Positions 18,664 to 28,469 of a stretch of 64,000 nucleotides of DNA are shown in pieces. The position numbers and the translations under genes were made by a program. The first letter of the stretch is position 1; every line of letters begins with the position of its first letter. The notes under the pieces are model-generated. The model saw nothing but the letters and a program-made list of their open reading frames with translations, did not search any database and had not been told where the DNA came from. Origin of the DNA: Tritrichomonas foetus (taxonomy: Eukaryota > Parabasalia > Tritrichomonadida > Tritrichomonadidae); the NCBI GenBank assembly GCA_001839685.1, contig MLAK01000724.1, positions 1-64,000 of the forward strand, in the 5' to 3' direction.

Positions 18664-20377
18664 ACTGATAATTATAAAAATGATTTGATTTAATTTTGAA
18701 TATTCTTTTCAATATTAGGGAATATTCAAAAATTTATCGAAGTTGAATTTTGATAAGATCATTCTTCGATAGATGGTACATTGAAATATAGAGATTTATG
18801 TATTTAAAATTTGAGATGAATTCTATGAGTAAATGATAGTTTAATAAGCGTTTCAATGCGATCGGAAAATCCGATTAAACCATTTGAATGACGGTTGAAA
18901 TATTTGAATATCGATCAATATTTTTGAAAGAAGGAATTGAATGAAGATTCTTTGTAATTCTACTCAGAATTCCTATCGATCAATAGAAATTTTTCAAATG
19001 TTTTCTGTGATGATAAACACTTATTTTCAATAAAAAATGATCGGTCATTTCAGTTAAGTGAAATATTATTATCAAAAAGTTATCAATGTTGAGATCATAA
19101 TTTTGAAATTTGTGAATATTTCTTCATCGCAAATTTTATTGAGCTTCGATAAATCACAGAAATATCACTATTCGGATAGTTTCCTGATCGCACTAATAAA
19201 ATTGAAATGTTAAATAGACAGTTGTAGTATCTTAGATACTACTTATAATAATTTTTAATAAATGTAATTTATCGAAATTGGTTTTTGATGTCTTTCGATC
19301 CAATAATTAACTGAAGATGGAACACTATTTTCATGTTAATTATATGATAAAAATAGAATTTTAGTCTACCAACCATGAAAAAGGAAAAATGTTTTTTCTA
19401 TTCAAAGAAATTCAAAAAAATATTTCCCATCCATGAATTGATCATCAATTATTGATGAGAAAATGATTTTCTATTATAGAAATGTGTGAGATGATATGTT
19501 AAAGTCATGTTTTCATGAATGAATAAAAATATGATAGAATTATATTTCGTTGATTTGAACAAAATTTATTCCTGAAAGAGGATTTCATTCACACATAGAA
19601 AAAATAATTTGTTTAAACATTCAATAAGCATGAATGTGGACTAGAAAAAATGATGAAATGAATGAATATTCAATTTCTCAAAAACAAATTGACTAAAGCT
19701 TTCATCATGTAGCCAAAAAGAGATAAACATCAAAAATGAACAATGACACATCGACAGATGCCGAATTATAAATAATTCGCTATTTAACTACCATGAGCAA
19801 GCGATATCAACAATCTAAAACAATCTTTGGTTTGGATTGATCAATCTATTGAAGTTTATCCCGCTAATGTCAAATGCAATCTGTGTGAGTATTATGATTT
19901 CGATTTTGATCAAAAATATTTCTACCTCGTCATTATATTAATTCTATTTTATATTAATATTTAGCATTATCATGTTTAGAATCTCTTTCTTTGTCGACAA
20001 ATGTTGGATTACATTTACATGATTTCTGATTGAATAAAAACAGCGTTGTCAGAAATTCTATTGAATAGGTTTTATACTACTCAGAATACATCTGAAAATT
20101 TATTCATTCAAATTCTATTGAATCGATTTTGTTATCTCTTGGAAAATACAACAAAAATCAAATTTCTGATTATATCAGAAGGAAATTACTTTATTAATGT
20201 AACAAGCAATCACTATAGAAAAATTTGGTTATTCGAATACAAATCTTTGTTACCACAAGACGATAAGATTACAATTTTGATAAGCACTTTTTTCTTAACA
20301 CAAAATTTGAAAAAGAAAGAAAAAAATTGTTTTAGAAAAAGTGAAAAATTTTGAATAGAATATTGTCATCAGCAAAA
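18664..20377. other. 1.7-kb gap, no gene, several hairpins
   Basis: The largest gap in the window. No ATG-started frame of note. A frame open from 20046 to 20354 lacks an ATG at its start and is rejected. Perfect small hairpins occur at 18861-18875 (ATCGGA-AAA-TCCGAT) and 19224-19242 (GTAGTATC-TTA-GATACTAC). TATCAAAAAGTTATC at 19070-19084 matches the upstream motif but no frame follows. An unannotated non-coding RNA is possible; none was identified. Confidence 0.4.
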
Positions 20378-21607
20378 ATGGATGAAGAACCTAAAAAAGA
20401 ATGGATTCGTCCATGGTGGTTAATCCTCATTGCGGGAATACTATATGGGGTATGGACCCTTGCCACTTTTCTTGGAGGGAGCAATTGGAGACGAGGATTT
20501 TTATTTTTGATTTCGGGGCTCATCGGCTTTGTCCTTAAATATGGGCCATTTGGCTTCACTTGCTCGTTTAGATCAATGTTATCATCTGGAAACTTCACTC
20601 AAATGCGAGATATGTTTTTCATGATTATTGTGTCAACTTTCTTTATTAATATATTTCAAATTAAAAATTGGGTTAAACATCCACTTTTCTTTCCAGAAAA
20701 AGACACTTTTGGTCTTGCTCATACACCAATAGGAGCGTCTTTAGCAATTGGCTCATTCTTCTTTGGAATTGGAATGCAGCTTGGTTCAGGATGCGCAACA
20801 GGAACACTAGTTGGAATGGGAGAAGGTGCTGTCAAAAGCTGGATTGTGATATGGTTTTTCATTATTGGTGCAACCGTTGGAGCAACAAATTCATGTTATA
20901 ATTGGTGGTCAAATTTGCCCCAAATTGAAGTTGCTGCTATTCATTGGGGTTATATAATTTTAATTTTAGTTGTATTACTTCTAATGACATATCTTTTTGA
21001 CTATGTCCACTTCAAAATCAATACAAAAAATCAACAAAATATCAACCATGCAGAATTATTGATGTCGCTTGATTCCCCAGATGATGAAACATCAAAAGTG
21101 GGCGATAAGTTTGTTTATTTTAATTTGAGAAACTTTTTGGTTGATGTTGCACTTGCACTTTTAATAGCATTTTTCTTCTTATGTGATGGGCAAGCAATTG
21201 GAGTGATGGGAATCTTCCCAGCAATTGGTGGCCAAGTTTTGAAATGGTTTGGTGCAAAAGTTGATAAATGGGATTATTTTATTGCCAGACCACTTCCAAA
21301 GAATTTTATGGATGCTGATATTTTTGTTTCAGATCTTTTCATAATTTTTGGTGCATTTCTTGCATCTTCAATTAAACGTGATTTTGGAATATTAAAGCCA
21401 TGGCCTGAATATATCAAAGGAATTTTTGGCGGGTTTTTAATGGGACTTGGTGGAAGGATGTCCGGTGGATGTAACATCGGATCAATGCTCAGTGGAATCA
21501 ATTCGTGTTCACTTCACGGATTTGTGTGGATGGGATGTGCAATTGTAGGATCAGCATGTGTAATAGTTGTAGATGCGCTCATTGAATACATTAAAAGAGT
21601 ACGTTGA
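20378..21607 (+). CDS. YeeE/YedE family sulfur-compound transporter
   Basis: A 409-residue polytopic membrane protein with roughly ten hydrophobic segments. It has the two internal repeats of the YeeE/YedE family (the TsuA thiosulfate transporter family in bacteria). Each repeat ends in a conserved glycine/cysteine signature: GMQLGSGCATGTLVGMGEG around C139 and GLGGRMSGGCNIGS around C365. A further Cys is C62 in GFTCSFRS. In bacterial TsuA, pore-lining cysteines pass thiosulfate; the same arrangement here suggests uptake of thiosulfate or another sulfur compound. The start is the ATG at 20378 (MDEEPKKEW); upstream frame codons lack ATG. The family is mainly prokaryotic, so the gene is a candidate for old lateral transfer, though its base composition is now like its neighbours. 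Confidence 0.9.
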   Translation: MDEEPKKEWIRPWWLILIAGILYGVWTLATFLGGSNWRRGFLFLISGLIGFVLKYGPFGFTCSFRSMLSSGNFTQMRDMFFMIIVSTFFINIFQIKNWVKHPLFFPEKDTFGLAHTPIGASLAIGSFFFGIGMQLGSGCATGTLVGMGEGAVKSWIVIWFFIIGATVGATNSCYNWWSNLPQIEVAAIHWGYIILILVVLLLMTYLFDYVHFKINTKNQQNINHAELLMSLDSPDDETSKVGDKFVYFNLRNFLVDVALALLIAFFFLCDGQAIGVMGIFPAIGGQVLKWFGAKVDKWDYFIARPLPKNFMDADIFVSDLFIIFGAFLASSIKRDFGILKPWPEYIKGIFGGFLMGLGGRMSGGCNIGSMLSGINSCSLHGFVWMGCAIVGSACVIVVDALIEYIKRVR

Positions 21608-22094
21608 CTCTAAAATTATCATTTAGTAAATAATCGCTAAAAAATTTATATCAAAATTTTCAGAAATTCCAATTTGTATAATGGAAATCGAGCAGGTTTG
21701 AATGAAGTTGGTCATGCGTCTAGAACCAAAAATTTTATTCTGAATTTAGATAAAGATTCCACTTGAAATTAAAGCATCATGTTTTGTAATAATAAATATA
21801 ATTTAATATAGTAGATATATCATTTTGACAAAATATTTATAGTGAGAAAATGTTTATTATTCAAGATATAAGAATTTTTTATTTTGTGAATATTGATCGG
21901 CAAACTTTCAATATCATGTTCCATAAAACTAAAATATATTCATAATTATTATATTACACGATTGTATTTACTTATATTTATAATTAAATATTTTATTCTA
22001 ATATATAGTTACTTGCAATATAGTAATTATTTGGTTACTAATGCCATAAATTCAATTGTGAGAATTAAAATTCTATTTGGCCGGATATTATCTC
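21608..22094. other. 487-base gap, very AT-rich
   Basis: No gene seen. A frame overlapping the 3' part is open but has no support. It must contain the promoter of the secreted thioredoxin-fold gene. Confidence 0.4.
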
Positions 22095-23132
22095 ATGATG
22101 TTTTTGAACTTTCTCGTATTTTTGAGTGTATCATCAAAGAAGAAGGATGAAATCATCGAAATGGATGGACACCGATTTCGTAATGCAGTTTTTCATAGAG
22201 AACCTCTCGATGTTTGGGTTTCGTTAATCTCGTCACAAGATCTTTCAGGCCACACCGAAGCCAACGCCGCTTTTGATGACGCGTTCAAACTTAGCAAAGG
22301 ATTTCTCAAATTCGCTTATTTAGACTCATCCAAAAACGTCCACATTCCAAGACGATTAGAAATAAAATCACTTCCTTCGTATTGCGTTTTTCACACCTCC
22401 GGTCAAATATGCATTCCAGCAAACATTTCAGCTCGTGAATTGATCAATTTCGCTTCGTATTATCTTCCAGACCTATCCGAAAAAGCAAATCCAGAATGGA
22501 TCAAAAAAGATGAATCCAATCCAGTCGCCATTTTATTTACAGAAAAAGAAGCAACGCCAATGCTTTGGGCTGCTATCGCAACAGCATTTTATAAATCTAC
22601 AATCAGGATTGGCGTTTCACGTGATCATGATTTTGCTAAGACCCTTGGCGTTGAACAATTTCCATCAATTGTTTTCCATAACTATACTCATAATATTATC
22701 TATGAAGGTCAGAACGATTATTTAACATTGAAATTGAACATCAAAAAATTTTGGCAAAAAAGATTTTCGCGAACACGATCTGCATTAACTGTAAAGCCAA
22801 TGAGTGAATATAAGAAGCTTTGTAAAGGATCTGATAAAATATGTCTCATTCACACAGTTGAAAATGTGGATTCCAAGTTTGAACGACTCAGAAAGAAGCA
22901 CACTACCCAAATGATTGAATTCTTATTTGGCCATGACGAATTACCAATTCCAGAAATGAAGAAAAATGGAATTTATGCAATTTATCCAGAAAAACAAATG
23001 TATATCGATATTGGAAACTTCGATAATTTAAACAGAATTATAACAGATATAATTTCTGAGAAGGCTGAATGGAAAAATTATCAAATTGAAAATAATAACG
23101 AACTTGATGAAAATGAAGATAGAGAACTCTAA
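22095..23132 (+). CDS. secreted thioredoxin-fold (PDI-like) protein without CxxC
   Basis: The first ATG in the frame is at 22095, giving 345 residues. It starts MMFLNFLVFLSVSS, a short hydrophobic signal peptide followed by KKKDE. Two thioredoxin-like segments are visible. Residues about 30-130 contain VWVSLISSQDL and IKSLPSYCVFHTSGQ, where the cis-Pro loop (LPS) is kept. Residues about 145-225 contain DFAKTLGVEQFPSIVFHN, the typical P5/PDI b-domain signature with FPS. Neither has a CxxC active site, so a redox-inactive chaperone or lectin-binding role like PDI b-domains is more likely than disulfide oxidation. The C-terminus is ENEDREL. The final EL loosely recalls KDEL signals, but the last four residues do not fit the usual pattern. 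Confidence 0.65.
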   Translation: MMFLNFLVFLSVSSKKKDEIIEMDGHRFRNAVFHREPLDVWVSLISSQDLSGHTEANAAFDDAFKLSKGFLKFAYLDSSKNVHIPRRLEIKSLPSYCVFHTSGQICIPANISARELINFASYYLPDLSEKANPEWIKKDESNPVAILFTEKEATPMLWAAIATAFYKSTIRIGVSRDHDFAKTLGVEQFPSIVFHNYTHNIIYEGQNDYLTLKLNIKKFWQKRFSRTRSALTVKPMSEYKKLCKGSDKICLIHTVENVDSKFERLRKKHTTQMIEFLFGHDELPIPEMKKNGIYAIYPEKQMYIDIGNFDNLNRIITDIISEKAEWKNYQIENNNELDENEDREL

Positions 23133-23324
23133 ACTTTAGAGTTAGTATGTTAATACCTCATCAACATAATTTGTTTAAATATTAATAAAAAACTTTTAAA
23201 TACACTACTGAATTCGCGACCATATAAACATTGAAAAAATAGTAAAATATGCTAATTTAAATTGAGAGGACTTAAGTCAAAGTATCTGAAGGCGAATATT
23301 TGATAGCTCAAGGTTAATTCATTC

Positions 23325-26300
23325 ATGAGTTCTCTTCTGCTTCAAAATTCACACTTTTACTATAAAAATGTAGAAAAATTGAGTGTAAATCCTCAGATAA
23401 ATGATTTTATACATCAGATAAAGGCATCTTTATTATCAAAATCTGCTAATGGTGATGATTGGCATACTTTGCTTAATCAGATTGAAATTTTACTTTTCAT
23501 TGAAAATATCAATTACAAAGACATTGACGTCAAAAAGATGTTGAAAAAAGTTATCTCAAAAGAAGACTTAGATCTCCGTTTCTTGAAATTATATTACTAT
23601 ATCAATTACCAGTACAATAGAGTTCCATCTAACTGTATTACATCAACGACAATTAGCCAATGGAATGCTAAACTACTCTTTGAAAATAGTGTAATTCTTC
23701 CATACCAATCAGTTTTGTTTATTATTCCATTTTTATCTTGGATGATTCACCTTAATTATACCACAAAATTGTCAATTGATCCTGAATTTGTTTGTTGGTT
23801 AGGGAAAGGGATTTTAGAAGCTTGTTATATTTTAAAAGAATATATTTTTGATTCATTCGATTTCGATTATAATATCTTTTTAATTTCTCCAAATGATCAA
23901 AATCATCAAAATAAAAATCTTCGATTAATTTTTTCTCATTTTCAAATATTTATAGAATCACTTAATGTTTTTCCAGATTTTTGGAAGAATGCCAATAAAA
24001 ATTCAAGTGAAATCATTTAAGAGATTGAAATCTACAAAGAACTCTTTTCGAAAATGCCAGAAACTGATAAATATCGGCTATATCGACAAAAAAGACTTTT
24101 TTATTCCATGAAACAATTAGTTCATTTTGGAAATTCCCACAATTTATCGAGAAATGAATTAGTTCTTTTTATGGAGCATGCAACAATGCTAATGAATGTA
24201 TCTTCATGGGAAGTCACTTTCTATTTTACAAAGTTAGCAGAACATCACAAAAATGAAGATATGAAACCAGAACAAATTCATCTTTATACTGATAAAATTA
24301 AATTATGGGATGGAATCTTCTTAATTCTGGAATATATTCAACAAAACCAGAAAAAAATAGAAACTATACTAAGAAATTATATTAATGAAGATCTACAAAA
24401 AGGTGAAAATGTGTTTGACAACCTTTTTATTGATGATTTGTTAAATAAAATCATGTATAAAAATAGATTTTCAATGGAACATGTTATTCCTGAAATTAAT
24501 TTACTTTTCGAACATAATTATTGGTTATCATTGATTAATCTTCTTTATAATATGACTAGCTTTACAAAATATTTTACCAGTCCAACACTTTGTCCAAAAA
24601 TTACTGAATTCTGTAGTATGGATCCACTTGTTTTTGAACATTTTCCAATTTATATGAGACTAGTTGAAATCTTTTCTCCTTTTGATCACACTTTAAAACA
24701 AGATAAATCGTCTTCACAATATAATAAAATTGTTGGAATTTTTCATGATCTTTGCTTAAATCCTTATTTTATAGGCACAAAAAATTTTTATACTCCACCT
24801 TTACGAATTGCTTTTTTACATAAAAAACTGGGTCAAGTCAAAAAACCAAATGAATTATCAGAGGAAATTAAATCTATACAAACCATTCGTACTTTTATGG
24901 AAGTTGCAAATTTATTCTTCAGAAATTCTTATGAAAAACAGATCCTCTTGCAAAAAGTTGCATTTAGTACTTTATCATCTCATTTACATGCATGGTGTAA
25001 TAATTTCAATAGTCTAAATCGGAAAAAGAAACAAGAGATTGATTTACCTGCTTCACTTTATTACTTTATTCGTCACTGGACATCCTATCATTATGAATTG
25101 TATGTACAAAGCAGTGTTTCTGTAAAGGAAGCCGTAAAAATGGCAATATATCAAAATTCCACTGATAGCAATTCAAATGGTGAAGGAAATAAAGTAATTC
25201 GTGTAATTTATCATTACAAATCATATATTAACTCTTTAATTAATTCTGATTTACATGAACTTGAATATTGTCCTTCACTTAAATCTTTTAAATCTGAAGA
25301 AAAGCTTCATTCTTTTTTGAATTATCAAAATTTGTATGATCTTTCAAAATTAGTTGGACCTGAAGGAATGTGCATGATTTCTAAAACAGTGAATGAAGAA
25401 GTGAAAAGAGAAATTCAACAATTATTTAATTTATATATCTATATTGCCAAAATTGCCAAAAGAAAAAATCAAAATATTCTTAACTTCGATCATATTAAAG
25501 ATTTACCTGGAAATATCGAATTAATTCCACTTATTCGAACATTTGCTCAAATTGGTAATTTATTATTCTTAATGGAAATAATTAAATCTGTTGTACAGAC
25601 TTTCATTCAGAATGAGAAACCCTGTCTATTTATTAAACTGAAAAACCACATTGGTCAACGGAAAACCTCTGGAAGTGATGTTATTTCTTCCAGCTCAACA
25701 TCAAATCGTCTCTCTGGAAGTAATTCACCAACAAATTCACCTAAAGAACGAAATTTAAGTAGAGAATCAAATTCAAATGAAGAATCAAGTTCAAGTAAAG
25801 AATCAAATGTAAGTGAAAAACCAAATTCAACTTTAAGTTATGAAGAAAAAATTATGGATTTACTTGATGAAAATTCCAAAATCATATTTGAAAATAGTGA
25901 TGAGCTTCAATTTGCCAAAAAAGTTTGTATGTTTATTCCACTACTCATTTTTAATGCTGTAGAAAATGATACTGAAGTTCAAGAAGACGGTCAAAAAGGG
26001 GATAATTTATTCAAGAAAACACTTAAAAAAGACAATAAAACGAAAGATAATAGCCATATTATTATAAAAAATCAAATGAATTCTATTATTAGAGGAATTG
26101 ATGAAACTATTTCTTTAATTAGGAAACATTGTATTCCTAGTCAGGATAATGAATATGAAATCGATAAAATATGGAAATTTTATAATTATGTTATACAGCA
26201 ATACATTATTTCTTCACAAAGAAAAAATGAATTTGCCATAAAGTTCATTCAAACTTCAACGTTATTTTCACAGAATTATTATGCAGGCGCGCTGAAAAAT

Positions 26301-26372
26301 GATAATTTTCCAGGTAGAATCTCGCAACAGCATGTGATACCAGACTCACTTATTCTTGATGTGTATGATTAA
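23325..26372 (+). CDS. NCKAP1/Nap1 (HEM) WAVE-complex subunit, interrupted by one in-frame TAA
   Basis: Two frames (23325-24020 and 24054-26372) lie in the same phase. They are separated only by TAA at 24018-24020 and 11 sense codons, so together they form one 1,016-codon gene. NCKAP1 of animals is about 1,128 residues. Family likeness in the second part is clear by position: KYRLYRQKRLFYSMKQLV against HRERRKFLRSALKELA, then LEYCPSLKSF, LYDLSKLVGPEGM (family SELLGPYGM) and a C-terminal hydrophobic helix VCMFIPLLIF. NCKAP1 pairs with Sra1/CYFIP to scaffold the WAVE complex that links Rac to Arp2/3 actin branching. A Ser-rich insertion sits near 25670-25840. The stop could be real decay, a sequence error or a readthrough site. 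The downstream ATG at 24054 would make an N-truncated 772-residue product. Confidence 0.75.
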
Positions 26373-26774
26373 AATGTTATTTATTCGTTTTTTGTCTATG
26401 AATATTTTTTTTCTTCATCATTCTGAATGAGTCATTTACAATACAATTAATAAATAAAAATACTATTGTGTATTGTTGGAAAGAATCATAAATAAATCAT
26501 TTATATAATCATATGATTTTGATAGAATCTTTAGTTATATTCAAAAGTATCAATATCTTGATCTGAAGAAATGAATCATAAATTTGTTATATATTTTTGA
26601 ATGTACCTTAAAAATTTAAATGTTAAAGCTAATTGATTTTATATATTGGAATCAATGTGAAGTCTAAACTTGTTCAAAAGGAAGTTAACGTTGCACGTTT
26701 ATTATTTCCCAATCAACATTATAGTCAAATTGAAAGGTGAATTTATGTTTAAAATGGAGGTTATTTATTAGGAA
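26373..26774. other. 402-base gap before RFC subunit
   Basis: No gene seen. AAGGTGAATT at 26734-26743 lies 31 bases before the RFC ATG and matches the motif found at three other genes. Confidence 0.45.
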
Positions 26775-27761
26775 ATGACTGCAAAGGAGAGAAATAGTAA
26801 TCTTCCATGGGTAGAACGTTTCCGCCCACAAACATTAGGAGATATTATCAGTCACGACAGTGCCCGTTCTACAATCGAAAAATTAATCGAAAAAAATTGC
26901 CTACCACATCTTTTATTTTATGGCCCACCAGGCACAGGAAAAACCACAACAGCACACGCAATCGCCACAAAATTATATGGAAAACAGCAACAACAGATGG
27001 TTTTAGAACTGAACGCTTCAGATGATCGTGGTATTAATATTATTCGTGATCAAGTTAAGCGTTTTGCAAGCACAAGAATGATTTTCGGAAATGGACATAA
27101 ATTAATTATTCTCGATGAGTCGGATGCCATGACAAACGTCGCCCAAGCTGCTCTCCGTCGCATTATGGAAAAATATTCATCAAATGTTCGTTTTATCATG
27201 ATTTGTAACTACCCAGAGAAACTTATTCCAGCTTTACGATCACGTTGTACAGAATTCCGGTTTCCGCCTCTTCCATCTGAGGACGCGAAATTATATCTCG
27301 AAAAAGTGGCGCAAGAAACAGAATTGAATTATGTTGATTCTGGACTCGACGCACTTTTGCAATTGGGACAAGGCGATTTAAGAAGATGCCTCAATTTAAT
27401 GCAAACTACTGCTATGGCAACAAACTTAATTAATGAGGTGAACGTTTACCAATGTGCAGGGTATCCAGAACCTGAACAAATTAAAGAAATGTTGACAGTT
27501 CTTCTTAATCAGCCACTTGAATCCGCCGTAGCTTCCCTTTCACAACTCAGAATAGAAAAAGGCCTCTCCCTTCTTGACATCGTTCGTGAACTTCATAGAC
27601 AAGCTGTTCTTGCCGAATTCCAGCCGATGGTTCTTGCAAATCTCATAGATAATCTTGCACAGATCGAAAAAAGGATTGCTGAAGGCTCGAGTGAAGCAAT
27701 TGAAACAGCAGCACTCGCGGCAGCCTTTCAACTCACTAGAATCGATCTTGACAAGCATTAA
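26775..27761 (+). CDS. replication factor C small subunit, RFC5/Rfc3 type
   Basis: A 328-residue AAA+ clamp-loader subunit. RFC boxes are clear: PWVERFRPQTLGDIISH (box II), Walker A GPPGTGKT (50-57), ELNASDDRGI, Walker B LIILDESDAMT (D114, E115; most small subunits read DEAD), sensor 1 ICNYPEK, and the SRC arginine-finger motif (156-158). The whole length and the sequence NASDDRGI-IIR-x6-FAST fit human RFC5 / yeast Rfc3 better than the other small subunits, by eye. The RFC complex loads PCNA at primer ends in the nucleus. The stop lies in TAAAA. Complete; no truncation. Confidence 0.93.
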   Translation: MTAKERNSNLPWVERFRPQTLGDIISHDSARSTIEKLIEKNCLPHLLFYGPPGTGKTTTAHAIATKLYGKQQQQMVLELNASDDRGINIIRDQVKRFASTRMIFGNGHKLIILDESDAMTNVAQAALRRIMEKYSSNVRFIMICNYPEKLIPALRSRCTEFRFPPLPSEDAKLYLEKVAQETELNYVDSGLDALLQLGQGDLRRCLNLMQTTAMATNLINEVNVYQCAGYPEPEQIKEMLTVLLNQPLESAVASLSQLRIEKGLSLLDIVRELHRQAVLAEFQPMVLANLIDNLAQIEKRIAEGSSEAIETAALAAAFQLTRIDLDKH

Positions 27762-28469
27762 AATTATATTTTCATTAAAATGATTGATAATTTCAATTCT
27801 TTCTAGATCTTTTTAACATTGCTTTACTGACATGAACTATTTCACCTTTTATCAAGGCCAATTTTAATTTGTCAGATTCACCAAAGGTGCCATCTTGTGT
27901 AAGATTAATTTTTAAGAAATTGATTAATAGTGTTGTTATTCAAGTGATGCTTTGTGAATGTATGCTATGAAATATTGGTTCTATGCAATGAAAATAACAA
28001 AACATTTTAAGAGTAAAATAATTCGAGCACGGAATAATGCCATGATAAAGTTAAATCATATAGAAAAGTACTACAATCAGAAATAACTTTTGAAGTAATC
28101 ATTTTTTATAGCTTTCTAAATAAATATTTTTACATTATTTGATTGTTGCGATGAACATGAAAATATTTCTAAAAAGAAGTAAATACAAATTATCTCGATA
28201 ATACACAACTAATTGCAAGTAATGAAAATCAAAAAAAAAAAAAGAATTTGGCAGATGATCAGATCCTCAAAAAAACTTTTTTAAAAAAGGCCATGAATCA
28301 GATAAAAACAATAAATATAGAACGTTCAAATATCTGAAACATATGCTGACAAAAATTACTGGACAATGCGCTCTTCACGAATTTCGTTAAATCAAATTCA
28401 ATGTTATATGGAATTTCTGTGTATATTTGGTCTAAATGTCTCAAAAGACGGTTTTGTAATTTCGATTTG
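27762..28469. other. 708-base gap before the USP gene
   Basis: No gene seen. It holds an A13 run near 28231-28243 and the palindrome CTTTTTTAAAAAAG (28276-28289). In-frame codons before 28470 include an earlier ATG at 28401, but that 23-residue leader is unlike the Ser/Pro-rich start and is not preferred. Confidence 0.4.

Noticed and set aside
20046..20354. 102-codon frame before the YeeE gene
   Set aside because: Starts with TTG, AT-driven composition, and overlaps the YeeE promoter region.
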